Assembly (NCBI RefSeq): GCF_014640315.1
Contig: NZ_BMGS01000008.1
Coordinates: 62,001-126,000 of the forward strand
Reading direction: 5' to 3'
Source: Hymenobacter glacieicola
Lineage (GTDB): Bacteria; Bacteroidota; Bacteroidia; Cytophagales; Hymenobacteraceae
DNA length: 64,000 nt
This document shows positions 18,165-25,823 of the stretch, piece after piece (position 1 is the stretch's first letter; each line of letters opens with the position of its first letter). Both the position numbers and the translations under genes were made by a program. The notes beneath the pieces are model-generated. The model did not search any database, was not told where the DNA came from, and saw only the letters and a program-made list of their open reading frames with translations.

Positions 18165-18254
18165 TATGGGGTAAACTAACGCAGCGGCGGCGTGGAAAGC
18201 CAGCAGAACCTACCGGCAACGGGTTATTATCGACGGAACAACACCAAACAGAGA

Positions 18255-18290
18255 CAAAAAAAGTCCGCACCGTTGCAGGTGCGGACTTCT
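18255..18290 (-). terminator. Terminator for the minus-strand lipoprotein gene at 18317
   Basis: AGTCCGCACC pairs with GGTGCGGACT, and the leftward transcript continues into a run of eight U. Confidence 0.8.
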
Positions 18291-18316
18291 CAATAAGTAG
18301 TTAGGGAGTAGTTCGA

Positions 18317-18982
18317 CTACTCAACTTTCACCTTTTCGCCGTCTACGGGCTTGGCTTTCATGGTAGCGTCGTCGGCATCAATCTTGGCCTTGTTGCCTTG
18401 GCTGTCCTTGATTTTGATGTCGCCATCACGCTTTACCTTCACCTTGCCGTCGGTGCCTACCGAGCCAGCACCCGATTCCATGCCCGTGGAGCCGGCAGCG
18501 TCCGTGTCCGATGAGCTCATGTCGGAAGTCGCCATGTTGGTATCGTCCTCCATGTAACGGTCATCCATGTAGTCCACGCGGCTCGACTCATAGGCGGAGT
18601 ACTGGGTGGGGTCGGTCAGGATGGTTTTCATCTCCATGTCGGAGTTGTTGTACACGTCGCGCATAGCCGCCGACATGCCCGCCGTATCGGTAGCGTACTT
18701 GCTTTGCAGCTCGGCAATGCGCTGGCCGCGGGTCAGGTACACCGTCCGGATTTTCGTGCGGGTAGCGTCGTCGAACTTCATTTTGGCTGCCATGTCGGCC
18801 GCAATCCGGTCGGCGCGGCGCTGAATAGCTTCCTCCGAGTAGGCCGTAGCCATCGAAGGGGTAGTGGTGCTGGTCGTCGTGGTCGTGGTGTCGGTGGTCG
18901 TGGTGTCAGCCGTTTTATTGTCCGAGCACGAAGCCAGCGAGAAGGCCGCGGCGGCCGAAAGCAGAAGCAGGGTCTTTTTCAT
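18317..18982 (-). CDS. Acidic lipoprotein of unknown function
   Basis: The 221-residue protein has a lipobox ending at Cys19 (SLASC), then a run of about 20 residues that is almost only Thr and Asp. A helical region follows (EEAIQRRADRIAADMAAKM, then LTRGQRIAELQSKYA) that loosely resembles the LTxxQ helices of Spy/CpxP-type periplasmic proteins. The tail is hydrophilic with repeated charged strands (KVKVKRDGDIKIKDSQGN). I cannot assign a function. An envelope stress or metal-binding role would be a guess. Confidence 0.75.
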   Translation of the reverse strand: MKKTLLLLSAAAAFSLASCSDNKTADTTTTDTTTTTTSTTTPSMATAYSEEAIQRRADRIAADMAAKMKFDDATRTKIRTVYLTRGQRIAELQSKYATDTAGMSAAMRDVYNNSDMEMKTILTDPTQYSAYESSRVDYMDDRYMEDDTNMATSDMSSSDTDAAGSTGMESGAGSVGTDGKVKVKRDGDIKIKDSQGNKAKIDADDATMKAKPVDGEKVKVE

Positions 18983-19088
18983 CAGTGAGAGACGTTCAGT
19001 GAGAGAAAAATGGAAGGGAGAGAGGAGAGTTGGAGAATTCCAATGGCAGCTATACGGTGCTGCTACTGTAGCGGTTACCCGCCGGCAA

Positions 19089-19124
19089 ACAAAAAGCCGC
19101 CGCGAGTTCTCGCGGCGGCTTTTA
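19089..19124 (-). terminator. Terminator for the metallophosphoesterase gene
   Basis: AAAAGCCGCCGCGAG and CTCGCGGCGGCTTTT form a perfect 15-bp stem. The leftward transcript from 19147 ends with GCTTTTTG. Confidence 0.8.
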
Positions 19125-19146
19125 ACTGGCGGTCAGGCTTCTGCTA

Positions 19147-20394
19147 TTAGGCGCGGCGCAACTCAAAAACGGTGATTTCGGGTAGGAAGCCGACCCGGCC
19201 GTGGTAGCCGATAAAGCCCAGCCCGGCATTTACGTACAGGTACTGGCGGCCGCGCTGGTACAGGCCGGCCCACTGCTTGTAGGCGTACTGCACGGGGCTC
19301 CACTTCATGAAAGGCAGGTTCACGCCAAACTGCATGCCGTGGGTATGGCCCGAAAGCGTCAGGTCGATGTCCTCGTAGGCGTGCACTTGCTCGTCCCAGT
19401 GCGAGGGGTCGTGGGAAAGTAGAATCTTGAACGGCACGGTAGGGTCGGCGGCGGCGTGGGCCTTGTCGAGCTTGCCGTACTGGGCAAAGCCGCGGGCCCC
19501 CCAGTTCTGCACGCCCAGAATGCCAATTTTCTCGCCGTTGCGCTCCACCGTCCGGGCCTCATCCAGCAGCAGCTCCCACCCGATTTTGGCGTGGTTGGCC
19601 TTGATGCGGGCCAGGTTAGCCGCTTTGGCCGGGGCGCCACCCTGCTCTTCCCAGTTCACGTAGTCGGCGTAATCGTGGTTGCCCAGTACCGAGTAAATGG
19701 GTAGGCTGGACTGAATGCCGGCCAGCGTGTCAATGTGCTCCTCTACCTCGTGGGCAAAGTTGTTCACCAGGTCGCCGGTCATGAATACCAGGTCGGCCTG
19801 CTGCTTGTTGATAAGGGCCACGGCGCGCTGCAGGGGTTCCTTGCTCTGGAAAGAGCCGGTGTGCAGGTCAGAAATCTGGAGCACCTTGAAGCCATCGAAC
19901 GAGGCCGGCAGGTTAGGAAAGCGCAGGGTCACGCGCTTCACGGTGTAGTCGGTGCCGCCCTTTACCATGCCCCAAATCAGGGCCACGAAGGGCACGGCGC
20001 CTGCTACCAGAGCTAGCTTGCTCAGAAACTCACTGCGCGAAATAGCGGGGCCTTCGCCGCTGCCGGCCGGCCGGGAAATGGCCTGCGCGGCCCAGCGGCC
20101 GATGCGCACCACGTCTTCCAGCAGCAGCGGAATCGTGACGACAATTTTGGCCGCCACCATGGCCAGCAACACGCCCCCGAAGTAAGACTTAAAGGAAGCA
20201 GGGGCGCGGCGGTTGCTCATGGCCCAGATGCCCAGGCCCCAGATCAGGATGGTCAGTACCCAGTACACGGCCAGGGTAGTGCGCCGGGCCGTGGGGGAGG
20301 CATTCTGCACCAAGGTGCGCACGGCCTGAAAGCCGTACCACTCCCCGGCAATGACCAGGGCAAAGAAAATAAACGGAAGGACGGATCTTGACAT
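19147..20394 (-). CDS. Membrane metallophosphoesterase (YkuE-like)
   Basis: From the ATG at 20394 the protein has 415 residues. About four hydrophobic segments occupy the first 150 residues (PFIFFALVIAGEWYG, TLAVYWVLTILIWGLGIW, YFGGVLLAMVAAKIVVTI and LVAGAVPFVALIWGM). A calcineurin-like phosphoesterase domain follows with its metal-binding motifs in order: ISDLHTG, TGDLVNN, LGNHDY, LLSHDPSHWD and LSGHTHGMQFG. Relatives hydrolyse phosphodiesters or UDP-sugar lipids at the membrane. The substrate is not known here. A longer frame to 20448 lacks support. It is divergent from radC. Confidence 0.88.
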   Translation of the reverse strand: MSRSVLPFIFFALVIAGEWYGFQAVRTLVQNASPTARRTTLAVYWVLTILIWGLGIWAMSNRRAPASFKSYFGGVLLAMVAAKIVVTIPLLLEDVVRIGRWAAQAISRPAGSGEGPAISRSEFLSKLALVAGAVPFVALIWGMVKGGTDYTVKRVTLRFPNLPASFDGFKVLQISDLHTGSFQSKEPLQRAVALINKQQADLVFMTGDLVNNFAHEVEEHIDTLAGIQSSLPIYSVLGNHDYADYVNWEEQGGAPAKAANLARIKANHAKIGWELLLDEARTVERNGEKIGILGVQNWGARGFAQYGKLDKAHAAADPTVPFKILLSHDPSHWDEQVHAYEDIDLTLSGHTHGMQFGVNLPFMKWSPVQYAYKQWAGLYQRGRQYLYVNAGLGFIGYHGRVGFLPEITVFELRRA

Positions 20395-20507
20395 AGTAGA
20401 AGGGCTAACCCGCGCGCGGCAGATTGGTTCGGGCTCAGCGGCCATCAAAACAGACGCGGATGCAAGGTTTTTGCTTTAAATTCCGGGCGTTACAACAACG
20501 GTGCCCT

Positions 20508-21260
20508 ATGCAAGAGTTTGACAATCTGACTGAAAATCTATCCAATCTGCCTACTCCCATCCGCTACGAAACGCCAACGGCCTTCGGTATTAAGAGTTGG
20601 GCCGAAGAAGACCGGCCCCGCGAAAAACTGCTGCAAAAAGGTCGGGCGGCCTTGTCCGACGCCGAGCTGATGGCCATTCTGCTGGGCTCCGGCACCACCA
20701 AGCTCTCGGCCGTGGATGTGGCCAAGCTGGTGCTTAATGCCGCCGGCAACGACCTAAATGCGCTGGCCCGCTTCTCGGTGAAAGAGCTGATGCGCCAAAA
20801 AGGCATCGGTGAGGCCAAGGCCATTACCATTGTGGCGGCCCTGGAGCTAGGCCGGAGGCGCAAGGAAGCCGATGCCCCCGCCCGGCCTACCATCACCAAC
20901 TCCCACGACATTTACCGGGTAGTACGGCCCTACCTCCAGGATTTGCCCCACGAGGAGTTCTGGGTGGTGCTCCTGAACCGGGCCAACGTGGTCATGCGCA
21001 CCGTCAGCATTAGTCGGGGCGGCGTGGCCGGTACCGTGGCCGATCCGAAGCTGATTTTCAAGGAAGCCCTGGAGCAGCTGGCCTCCTCCATCATTCTGGT
21101 GCACAACCACCCCAGCGGCAACCGCAACCCCAGCGCCGCCGACGTGGCCCTTACGCGCAAGCTCAAGGAGGCCGGCCACTTTCTGGATTTGCCCATCCTC
21201 GACCACCTTATCTACACCGATGCGGGCTATTATAGCTTCGCCGACGAAGGCACGCTGTAA
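20508..21260 (+). CDS. radC: RadC-like JAB/MPN domain protein
   Basis: I start at the ATG at 20508, giving 250 residues. The N-terminal part (from IKSWAEEDRPREKLLQKG) with a helix-hairpin-helix-like KGIGEAKA segment near 98-105 is followed by the JAB domain. Its zinc-binding JAMM motif is intact: His199, His201 (HNHPSG) and Asp212. The family is historically linked to DNA repair, but its biochemical role is unsettled. Earlier in-frame ATGs at 20424 and 20460 would add a leader not seen in the family. Confidence 0.92.
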   Translation: MQEFDNLTENLSNLPTPIRYETPTAFGIKSWAEEDRPREKLLQKGRAALSDAELMAILLGSGTTKLSAVDVAKLVLNAAGNDLNALARFSVKELMRQKGIGEAKAITIVAALELGRRRKEADAPARPTITNSHDIYRVVRPYLQDLPHEEFWVVLLNRANVVMRTVSISRGGVAGTVADPKLIFKEALEQLASSIILVHNHPSGNRNPSAADVALTRKLKEAGHFLDLPILDHLIYTDAGYYSFADEGTL

Positions 21261-21282
21261 TGGCCCGCAGGACGCGGAGGCG

Positions 21283-21290
21283 TATCTTTG
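21283..21290 (+). promoter_or_regulatory. Bacteroidota -7 box, TATCTTTG, abutting a start codon
   Basis: The box matches TAnnTTTG and ends only 4 nt before the ATG at 21295. Transcription starting at the usual distance would give an essentially leaderless mRNA. I see no clear TTG -33 element. Confidence 0.6.
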
Positions 21291-21294
21291 CCGG

Positions 21295-21936
21295 ATGCGT
21301 ATTAATCCTAAGTTATTTATTGGCCTCGGGCTGCTGCTCGTGTTGGGCTACTTCGTGCAAGACCTCGTGCTGGGCGACAACCAGTACGCGGCCGGCGTGA
21401 ACAAGGCCCGCAAAGAGAAAAACGACTCCTTCCGCCGGGCCACCGACTCGCCGCTTTCCGCCGAGCAGCGCAACGAGTTTGACAGCCTGCGCTACTTCGC
21501 CCCCGACAAAGCCTACCGGGTAAACGCCCAGATTGAGCAGTTTGCTACCCCCGAAACGGTGCAGATTCCGCTGACGGATGGCAAGGCCGATACCTACCTG
21601 CGCTGGGGCCGCGCTTCCTTTAAGCTGGCCGATACGCCCCAGCAATTGGTGCTGCTGCTCCGGCCCAACGAAAAGGACGGCAAGCTCTTCGTGGCCTTCG
21701 CCGACAAAACCAACGGCTTTACTACCTACGGCGGCGGCCGCTACCTCGACGTGGCGCTGCCCGCCGAGGGCGAGGATGAGCTTACCCTCGATTTCAACCA
21801 GGCCTACAACCCGTTCTGCGCCTACGGCACCGCCTTTGCCTGCCCCGTGCCGCCCCAGGAAAACCGGCTGACTGTGGAAGTACGGGCCGGCGAAATGGCC
21901 TTCCCGGAAACCGACCACACCGGCCACAACCACTAA
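21295..21936 (+). CDS. DUF1684 family protein, membrane-anchored
   Basis: The protein has 213 residues with one N-terminal signal anchor (LFIGLGLLLVLGYFVQDLVLG). The body matches the DUF1684 family as I know it: GGGRYLDVALP followed by DFNQAYNPFCAYGTAFACP and PPQEN. The family is common and uncharacterised. The gene follows radC after 34 bp but has its own promoter box. The start was chosen because it is the last ATG before the anchor and directly follows that box. Confidence 0.85.
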   Translation: MRINPKLFIGLGLLLVLGYFVQDLVLGDNQYAAGVNKARKEKNDSFRRATDSPLSAEQRNEFDSLRYFAPDKAYRVNAQIEQFATPETVQIPLTDGKADTYLRWGRASFKLADTPQQLVLLLRPNEKDGKLFVAFADKTNGFTTYGGGRYLDVALPAEGEDELTLDFNQAYNPFCAYGTAFACPVPPQENRLTVEVRAGEMAFPETDHTGHNH

Positions 21937-22103
21937 CGCCAACCTCCACCACCCAGTACCGCAACCGGCGCGGCTCATCAGATAATAGTGGCGTGCATGG
22001 CGCGAATCCTGGCTGGTCTTAAGGCAACAAGTAGCCGCCAGATCAGGCACGAGACGTTCGGGCCCCGGCCGGGGGAGGCGTTTTTGCCGCCCGCCCGAAT
22101 CCG

Positions 22104-22111
22104 TACCTTTG
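22104..22111 (+). promoter_or_regulatory. Bacteroidota promoter of pheT (TACCTTTG)
   Basis: TACCTTTG fits the TAnnTTTG consensus. TTTTTG at 22081-22086 is a plausible -33 element with 17 bp between. The leader to the pheT ATG is about 55 nt. Confidence 0.65.
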
Positions 22112-22170
22112 CCGCGCCTACGGCCTCCTCTGAGCCTGTTACCTGGCTTCTGACAACTGACAATTGACCA

Positions 22171-24603
22171 ATGAAAATATCCCTCGACTGGCTTCGCACG
22201 CTCATTCCTACTGATAAATCCGCCGAGGAAATTGGCCAGCTACTGACGGGCTCGGGGCTGGAGGTAGAAGGCATTGAGGAGCTGGAAAGCATTCCGGGTG
22301 GCCTGCGCGGCGTAGTGCTGGGCACGGTGCTCATCTGCGAAAAGCACCCTGACGCCGACAAGCTTAGCCTAACCACCGTGGACGTGGGCGACGCCACCCC
22401 CCGCCAGATTGTGTGCGGGGCCGCCAACGTGCGGGCAGGCCTAAAAGTAGTAGTGGCGTTGGAAGGTGCTACCCTCTATCCAACTCAGGGCGAGCCGTTC
22501 AAAATCAAGAAGTCCAAAATCCGCGGCGCGGCCTCTGAGGGCATGATCTGCGCCGAGGACGAAATTGGGTTGGGTACCTCGCACGCCGGCATTCTGGAAC
22601 TGGACACGGACCTGCCCAACGGTACGCCCGCCGCCGAGTACTTCGGTCTGGGTTCCGATTCGGTGTTTGAAATTGGCCTGACCCCGAACCGCGCCGATGC
22701 AGCCTCGCACTACGGGGTAGCCCGGGAGCTGCGCGCCCTGCTGCGCCAGCCCTGCCACCTGCCCGACGTCAGCCACTTCCACGCGCCCGCGGCGGCCCAG
22801 AACATTCGGGTAACCCTGGAAGATGCGGCCGCTGCCCCGCGCTACGCCGGCCTGCTGCTGGAAAATGTGCAGGTAGGCCCGTCGCCGGAGTGGCTGCAGC
22901 GCCGCCTGCGCAGCATCGGCCTCTCGCCCATCAACAACGTGGTAGACGTCACCAACTTTGTGCTGCACGAGCTGGGCCAACCCCTGCACGCCTTCGACGC
23001 CAACCAGATTACGGGCAACCACATCCGGGTGAAGCGGGCCGAGGCCGGCGAGAAGTTCACGACCCTGGACGGGGTAGAGCGCACCCTGCGGGCCGAGGAC
23101 CTGGTTATTGCCGATGCTAACGGCGCGCCCATGGCCCTGGCCGGCGTGTTCGGGGGCAAGACCTCCGGCGTGTCGGAGGCCACTACCCGGGTATTCCTGG
23201 AAAGCGCCTACTTCGCGCCCGCCGTAGTGCGCAAAACCGGCCAGACCCACCAGCTCAAAACCGACGCGTCCTTCCGCTTCGAGCGGGGTACCGACCCACA
23301 CATGGTGCCAGTAGCCCTGAAGCGCGCCGCCTTGCTGCTGCAGGAGCTGGCCGGCGCTACCGTGGCCGCGCCAGCCGTAGATGAATACCCCACCCACATC
23401 AGCCATACGCCGGTACGCCTGCGCCTGCCGCGGGTAGAGAAGCTGGTGGGCCAGTTTATTGCGCCCGAGCGAATTCGTCAGATTCTGACTGACCTCGATA
23501 TCCTGATTGCGGAGGAGCTGACGGACGAAACCGGCCACGCCGAGTGGATTCTGTCGGTGCCCCCGCACAAAGTGGATGTGACCCGGGAGGCCGACATTAT
23601 TGAGGAAATTCTGCGTATCTACGGCTACAACCACGTGGCGCTGCGCCCTCACAACTCGGCTTCCTACCTGGCCAAATTCCCGAATCCTGACCCGGAGATT
23701 ATCCGTCAGAACACGGCCCGTTTGCTCAGCGGGCAGGGCTTCTCAGAAATTATTACCAACTCCATTACCAACTCGTTGTACTTCGAGAAGGAAGGCGAAA
23801 CGGACGCTACGCTGGTGCGCTTGCTCAACTACAACAGCGCCGAGCTAAACGTGCTGCGGCCCACGCTGCTGCACAGCGGCCTGGAGGTAGTGCGCCACAA
23901 CGTGAACCGCCGCCAGCGCGACCTGAAGCTCTACGAGTTCGGCAAAACCTACCGCCAGCAGGCCGACGGCCAGTACGAGGAGCAGAACAAGCTCGTCATC
24001 TACCTGACCGGCAACACGGCCGCCGAAACCTGGCAGCAGAAATCGGAAAAGGCTACCTACCACCAGCTGGCCGGTGCCGTGCAGCAGGTCTTGGCGTTCC
24101 TGGGCTTTCCGCAGCCTACCTCGCAGCCGGTGCAGCACCCCTACCTGGCCGGCGGCCTCACGCTACTGGCCCAAAACCAGCCGGTAGCCCAGCTCGGAGC
24201 CGTATCGGGGGCCGTGCTCAAGAAACTGGACGTGTCGCAGCCGGTGTGGTATGCCGAGCTGGATTGGGACTGGCTGATGCGCAAGTACAAGAACAACTTG
24301 GTGGCCCGCGAGCTGCCCAAGTTCCCGGAAGTGCGCCGCGACCTGAGCCTGGTAGTCGACAAAACCGTCACCTTCTATCAGCTTCAACAGATTGCCCGCC
24401 GCACCGAGAAAAAACTCCTGCAGCAAGTGAATGTGTTCGACGTGTACGAAGGCGAAAACCTGGGTACCAATAAAAAGTCGTATTCCGTGAGCTTCCTGCT
24501 CCAGGACCCCACTCAAACCCTGACCGACCAGGCCATCGACGGCGTGATGCAGCGCCTGATCCAGCAGTTCGAGCAGCAGGCCGGCGCGGTAATTCGGCGG
24601 TAG
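22171..24603 (+). CDS. pheT: Phenylalanine-tRNA ligase beta subunit
   Basis: The full-length 810-residue beta subunit of the (alpha-beta)2 synthetase that charges tRNA-Phe. Order of domains: N-terminal MKISLDWLRTLIP, EMAP-like tRNA-binding fold (about 45-155, with KHPDADKLSLTTVDVG), B3/B4 editing region, B5 domain, catalytic-like core (from FSEIITNSITNSLYF), and a C-terminal ferredoxin-like anticodon-binding domain (FPEVRRDLSLVVD to the end). The alpha subunit is not in this window. Confidence 0.98.
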   Translation: MKISLDWLRTLIPTDKSAEEIGQLLTGSGLEVEGIEELESIPGGLRGVVLGTVLICEKHPDADKLSLTTVDVGDATPRQIVCGAANVRAGLKVVVALEGATLYPTQGEPFKIKKSKIRGAASEGMICAEDEIGLGTSHAGILELDTDLPNGTPAAEYFGLGSDSVFEIGLTPNRADAASHYGVARELRALLRQPCHLPDVSHFHAPAAAQNIRVTLEDAAAAPRYAGLLLENVQVGPSPEWLQRRLRSIGLSPINNVVDVTNFVLHELGQPLHAFDANQITGNHIRVKRAEAGEKFTTLDGVERTLRAEDLVIADANGAPMALAGVFGGKTSGVSEATTRVFLESAYFAPAVVRKTGQTHQLKTDASFRFERGTDPHMVPVALKRAALLLQELAGATVAAPAVDEYPTHISHTPVRLRLPRVEKLVGQFIAPERIRQILTDLDILIAEELTDETGHAEWILSVPPHKVDVTREADIIEEILRIYGYNHVALRPHNSASYLAKFPNPDPEIIRQNTARLLSGQGFSEIITNSITNSLYFEKEGETDATLVRLLNYNSAELNVLRPTLLHSGLEVVRHNVNRRQRDLKLYEFGKTYRQQADGQYEEQNKLVIYLTGNTAAETWQQKSEKATYHQLAGAVQQVLAFLGFPQPTSQPVQHPYLAGGLTLLAQNQPVAQLGAVSGAVLKKLDVSQPVWYAELDWDWLMRKYKNNLVARELPKFPEVRRDLSLVVDKTVTFYQLQQIARRTEKKLLQQVNVFDVYEGENLGTNKKSYSVSFLLQDPTQTLTDQAIDGVMQRLIQQFEQQAGAVIRR

Positions 24604-24696
24604 CAAGTAGTGGCATTGCGCCTCTGAAGGCGTGGTCTGCTCCTATCAACAACATTGCACTAACTGACCACTTTAGTTTCTGTGTAACCTACAGCT

Positions 24697-25257
24697 ATGG
24701 ATGAGGGCATAGAGCAATACCTGCGCAACCTAGATGAAGTAATCAAGCAATATCCAGTAGGTACTTTGATTGAAGCTACCGTAACGAAACATGTACCCTT
24801 CGGAGTATTTGTCAGCATCGGTCCTAATAAGGTTGTTGGATTAGTCCGGATTGTCGACTTCTTAGAGGTCTATGATAAGTCTCCCGTACAGTTTCCTCCT
24901 CTGCACAGCACTATAAAAGGCGTTGTTCTCGGCGTTAGCGGTATGCAAGTGAACATTGGGATGAGACCTAGTCATATTGGCCCAGGCAGGTCTGCAGTCG
25001 TAGTCTCTCGTATCACAGACCGAGGATTTATGCTTCCCGCGTATCTTCACCGAAAACAACAAAACAAAAATGGCCTCTACCCAGCAGCTTGCTCAACTCG
25101 ACCGCATGGAGCGGCAGGTAACCACTTTAGTGGCTGCCTATCAGCAGTTGCGCGAGGAGCTGGCCGATGCCCACACTACCATTCAGCAGCTCCGGGCCGA
25201 CGTACGCGACCGGGAGCGGCAGCTGAAGGATTTCCAGAATCAGGAGAATATCACTAA
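24697..25257 (+). CDS. S1-type RNA-binding domain protein, 3' end overlapping the next gene
   Basis: The first 110 or so residues look like an S1/OB-fold RNA-binding domain: TLIEATVTKHVPFGVFVSIG, then VGLVRIVDFLE and KGVVLGVSGMQVNIGMRP. The frame then runs 188 nt into the following coiled-coil gene in a different frame. That tail (from about residue 125) is rich in Pro, Gly, Cys and His and does not look selected. The DNA from about 24660 to 25060 is clearly A+T-richer than pheT or zapA. I infer a gene that entered between pheT and the coiled-coil gene and lost its original 3' end. Confidence 0.6.
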   Translation: MDEGIEQYLRNLDEVIKQYPVGTLIEATVTKHVPFGVFVSIGPNKVVGLVRIVDFLEVYDKSPVQFPPLHSTIKGVVLGVSGMQVNIGMRPSHIGPGRSAVVVSRITDRGFMLPAYLHRKQQNKNGLYPAACSTRPHGAAGNHFSGCLSAVARGAGRCPHYHSAAPGRRTRPGAAAEGFPESGEYH

Positions 25258-25369
25258 ACTTGTCAATACCATAGCTGGTGCAGAACCGGCCAATGTCAAC
25301 GAGCTGAAACTTCGCCTCAACGAATACATCCGAGAAATAGATAAGTGCCTTGCCTATTTGAGGGAGTAA
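25070..25369 (+). CDS. Small coiled-coil protein upstream of zapA
   Basis: The 99-residue protein is a long coiled coil (MERQVTTLVAAYQQLREELA through VRDRERQLKDFQN) followed by a compact C-terminal stretch (ELKLRLNEYIREIDKCLAYL). A small coiled-coil gene directly before zapA is a pattern I recall from Bacteroidota, where the pair is thought to act in cell division. Its promoter should lie inside the overlapping S1-type ORF. It is followed by zapA after 29 bp. Confidence 0.82.
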   Translation: MASTQQLAQLDRMERQVTTLVAAYQQLREELADAHTTIQQLRADVRDRERQLKDFQNQENITKLVNTIAGAEPANVNELKLRLNEYIREIDKCLAYLRE

Positions 25370-25398
25370 CCACCTAACCCACCGCCCACTGGCTACTG

Positions 25399-25689
25399 AT
25401 GTCCGAATTATCCATCAAAATCCGCGTTGCTGACCGGGATTACCCCATGCGGGTAAGCCCCCAGGATGAGGAACGCCTGCGCCTCGCGGGCCGGCTGCTA
25501 AACGAGCGGCTGAAGGAATTTCGCGACCGGTACGGCATTCAGGACAAGCAGGATCTGCTGGCCATGATTGCATTATCAACAATGGCTGACCAACTCAAGG
25601 TCAGCAAGGAAAAGGACGGGACCGACGCGGCCCTCACCGAGCGCCTCGCGCGCCTGGATGAGCTGCTGTCGGGAGTGGTGCTGGTCTAG
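25399..25689 (+). CDS. zapA: Cell division protein ZapA
   Basis: This 96-residue protein fits ZapA, which bundles FtsZ filaments at the division site. An N-terminal beta-strand region (ELSIKIRVADRDYPMRV) is followed by the dimerisation helices (EERLRLAGRLLNERLKEF, then DLLAMIALSTMADQLKV). Position between the coiled-coil gene and rny supports the call. Confidence 0.9.
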   Translation: MSELSIKIRVADRDYPMRVSPQDEERLRLAGRLLNERLKEFRDRYGIQDKQDLLAMIALSTMADQLKVSKEKDGTDAALTERLARLDELLSGVVLV

Positions 25690-25691
25690 CC

Positions 25692-25822
25692 AGTTACGCG
25701 GTTAGCAGCAGCGCGAAGCGTAAGCCCGAGCAGGGTGGGGTAATCGGCCCTGCTAACTGCGCGGGCATTGGTGTTTCTGCCGAAGCTATGGGTTTCTTCC
25801 TTCCTAAAACCCCTTCATAGCT
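25692..25822 (+). ncRNA. Candidate structured RNA between zapA and rny (6S-like position)
   Basis: Twelve bases at 25697-25708 (CGCGGTTAGCAG) pair with 25750-25761 (CTGCTAACTGCG). The same right strand can instead pair inwards: AGCAGGG at 25729-25735 with CCCTGCT at 25748-25754. A second hairpin (GCTATGGGTTT with AAACC...CATAGC, 25785-25821) ends three bases before the rny ATG. Compensating arms of this length in a 134-bp gap are unlikely by chance. I recall 6S RNA being found next to zapA in several phyla, so 6S RNA is one candidate; a 5' leader controlling rny is the other. Confidence 0.45.
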
Positions 25823-25823
25823 C

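Noticed and set aside
18317-18982. Assignment of the acidic lipoprotein to the Spy/CpxP family
   Set aside because: One helix resembles the LTxxQ pattern, but the characteristic pair of motifs is not clear, so I left the function open.
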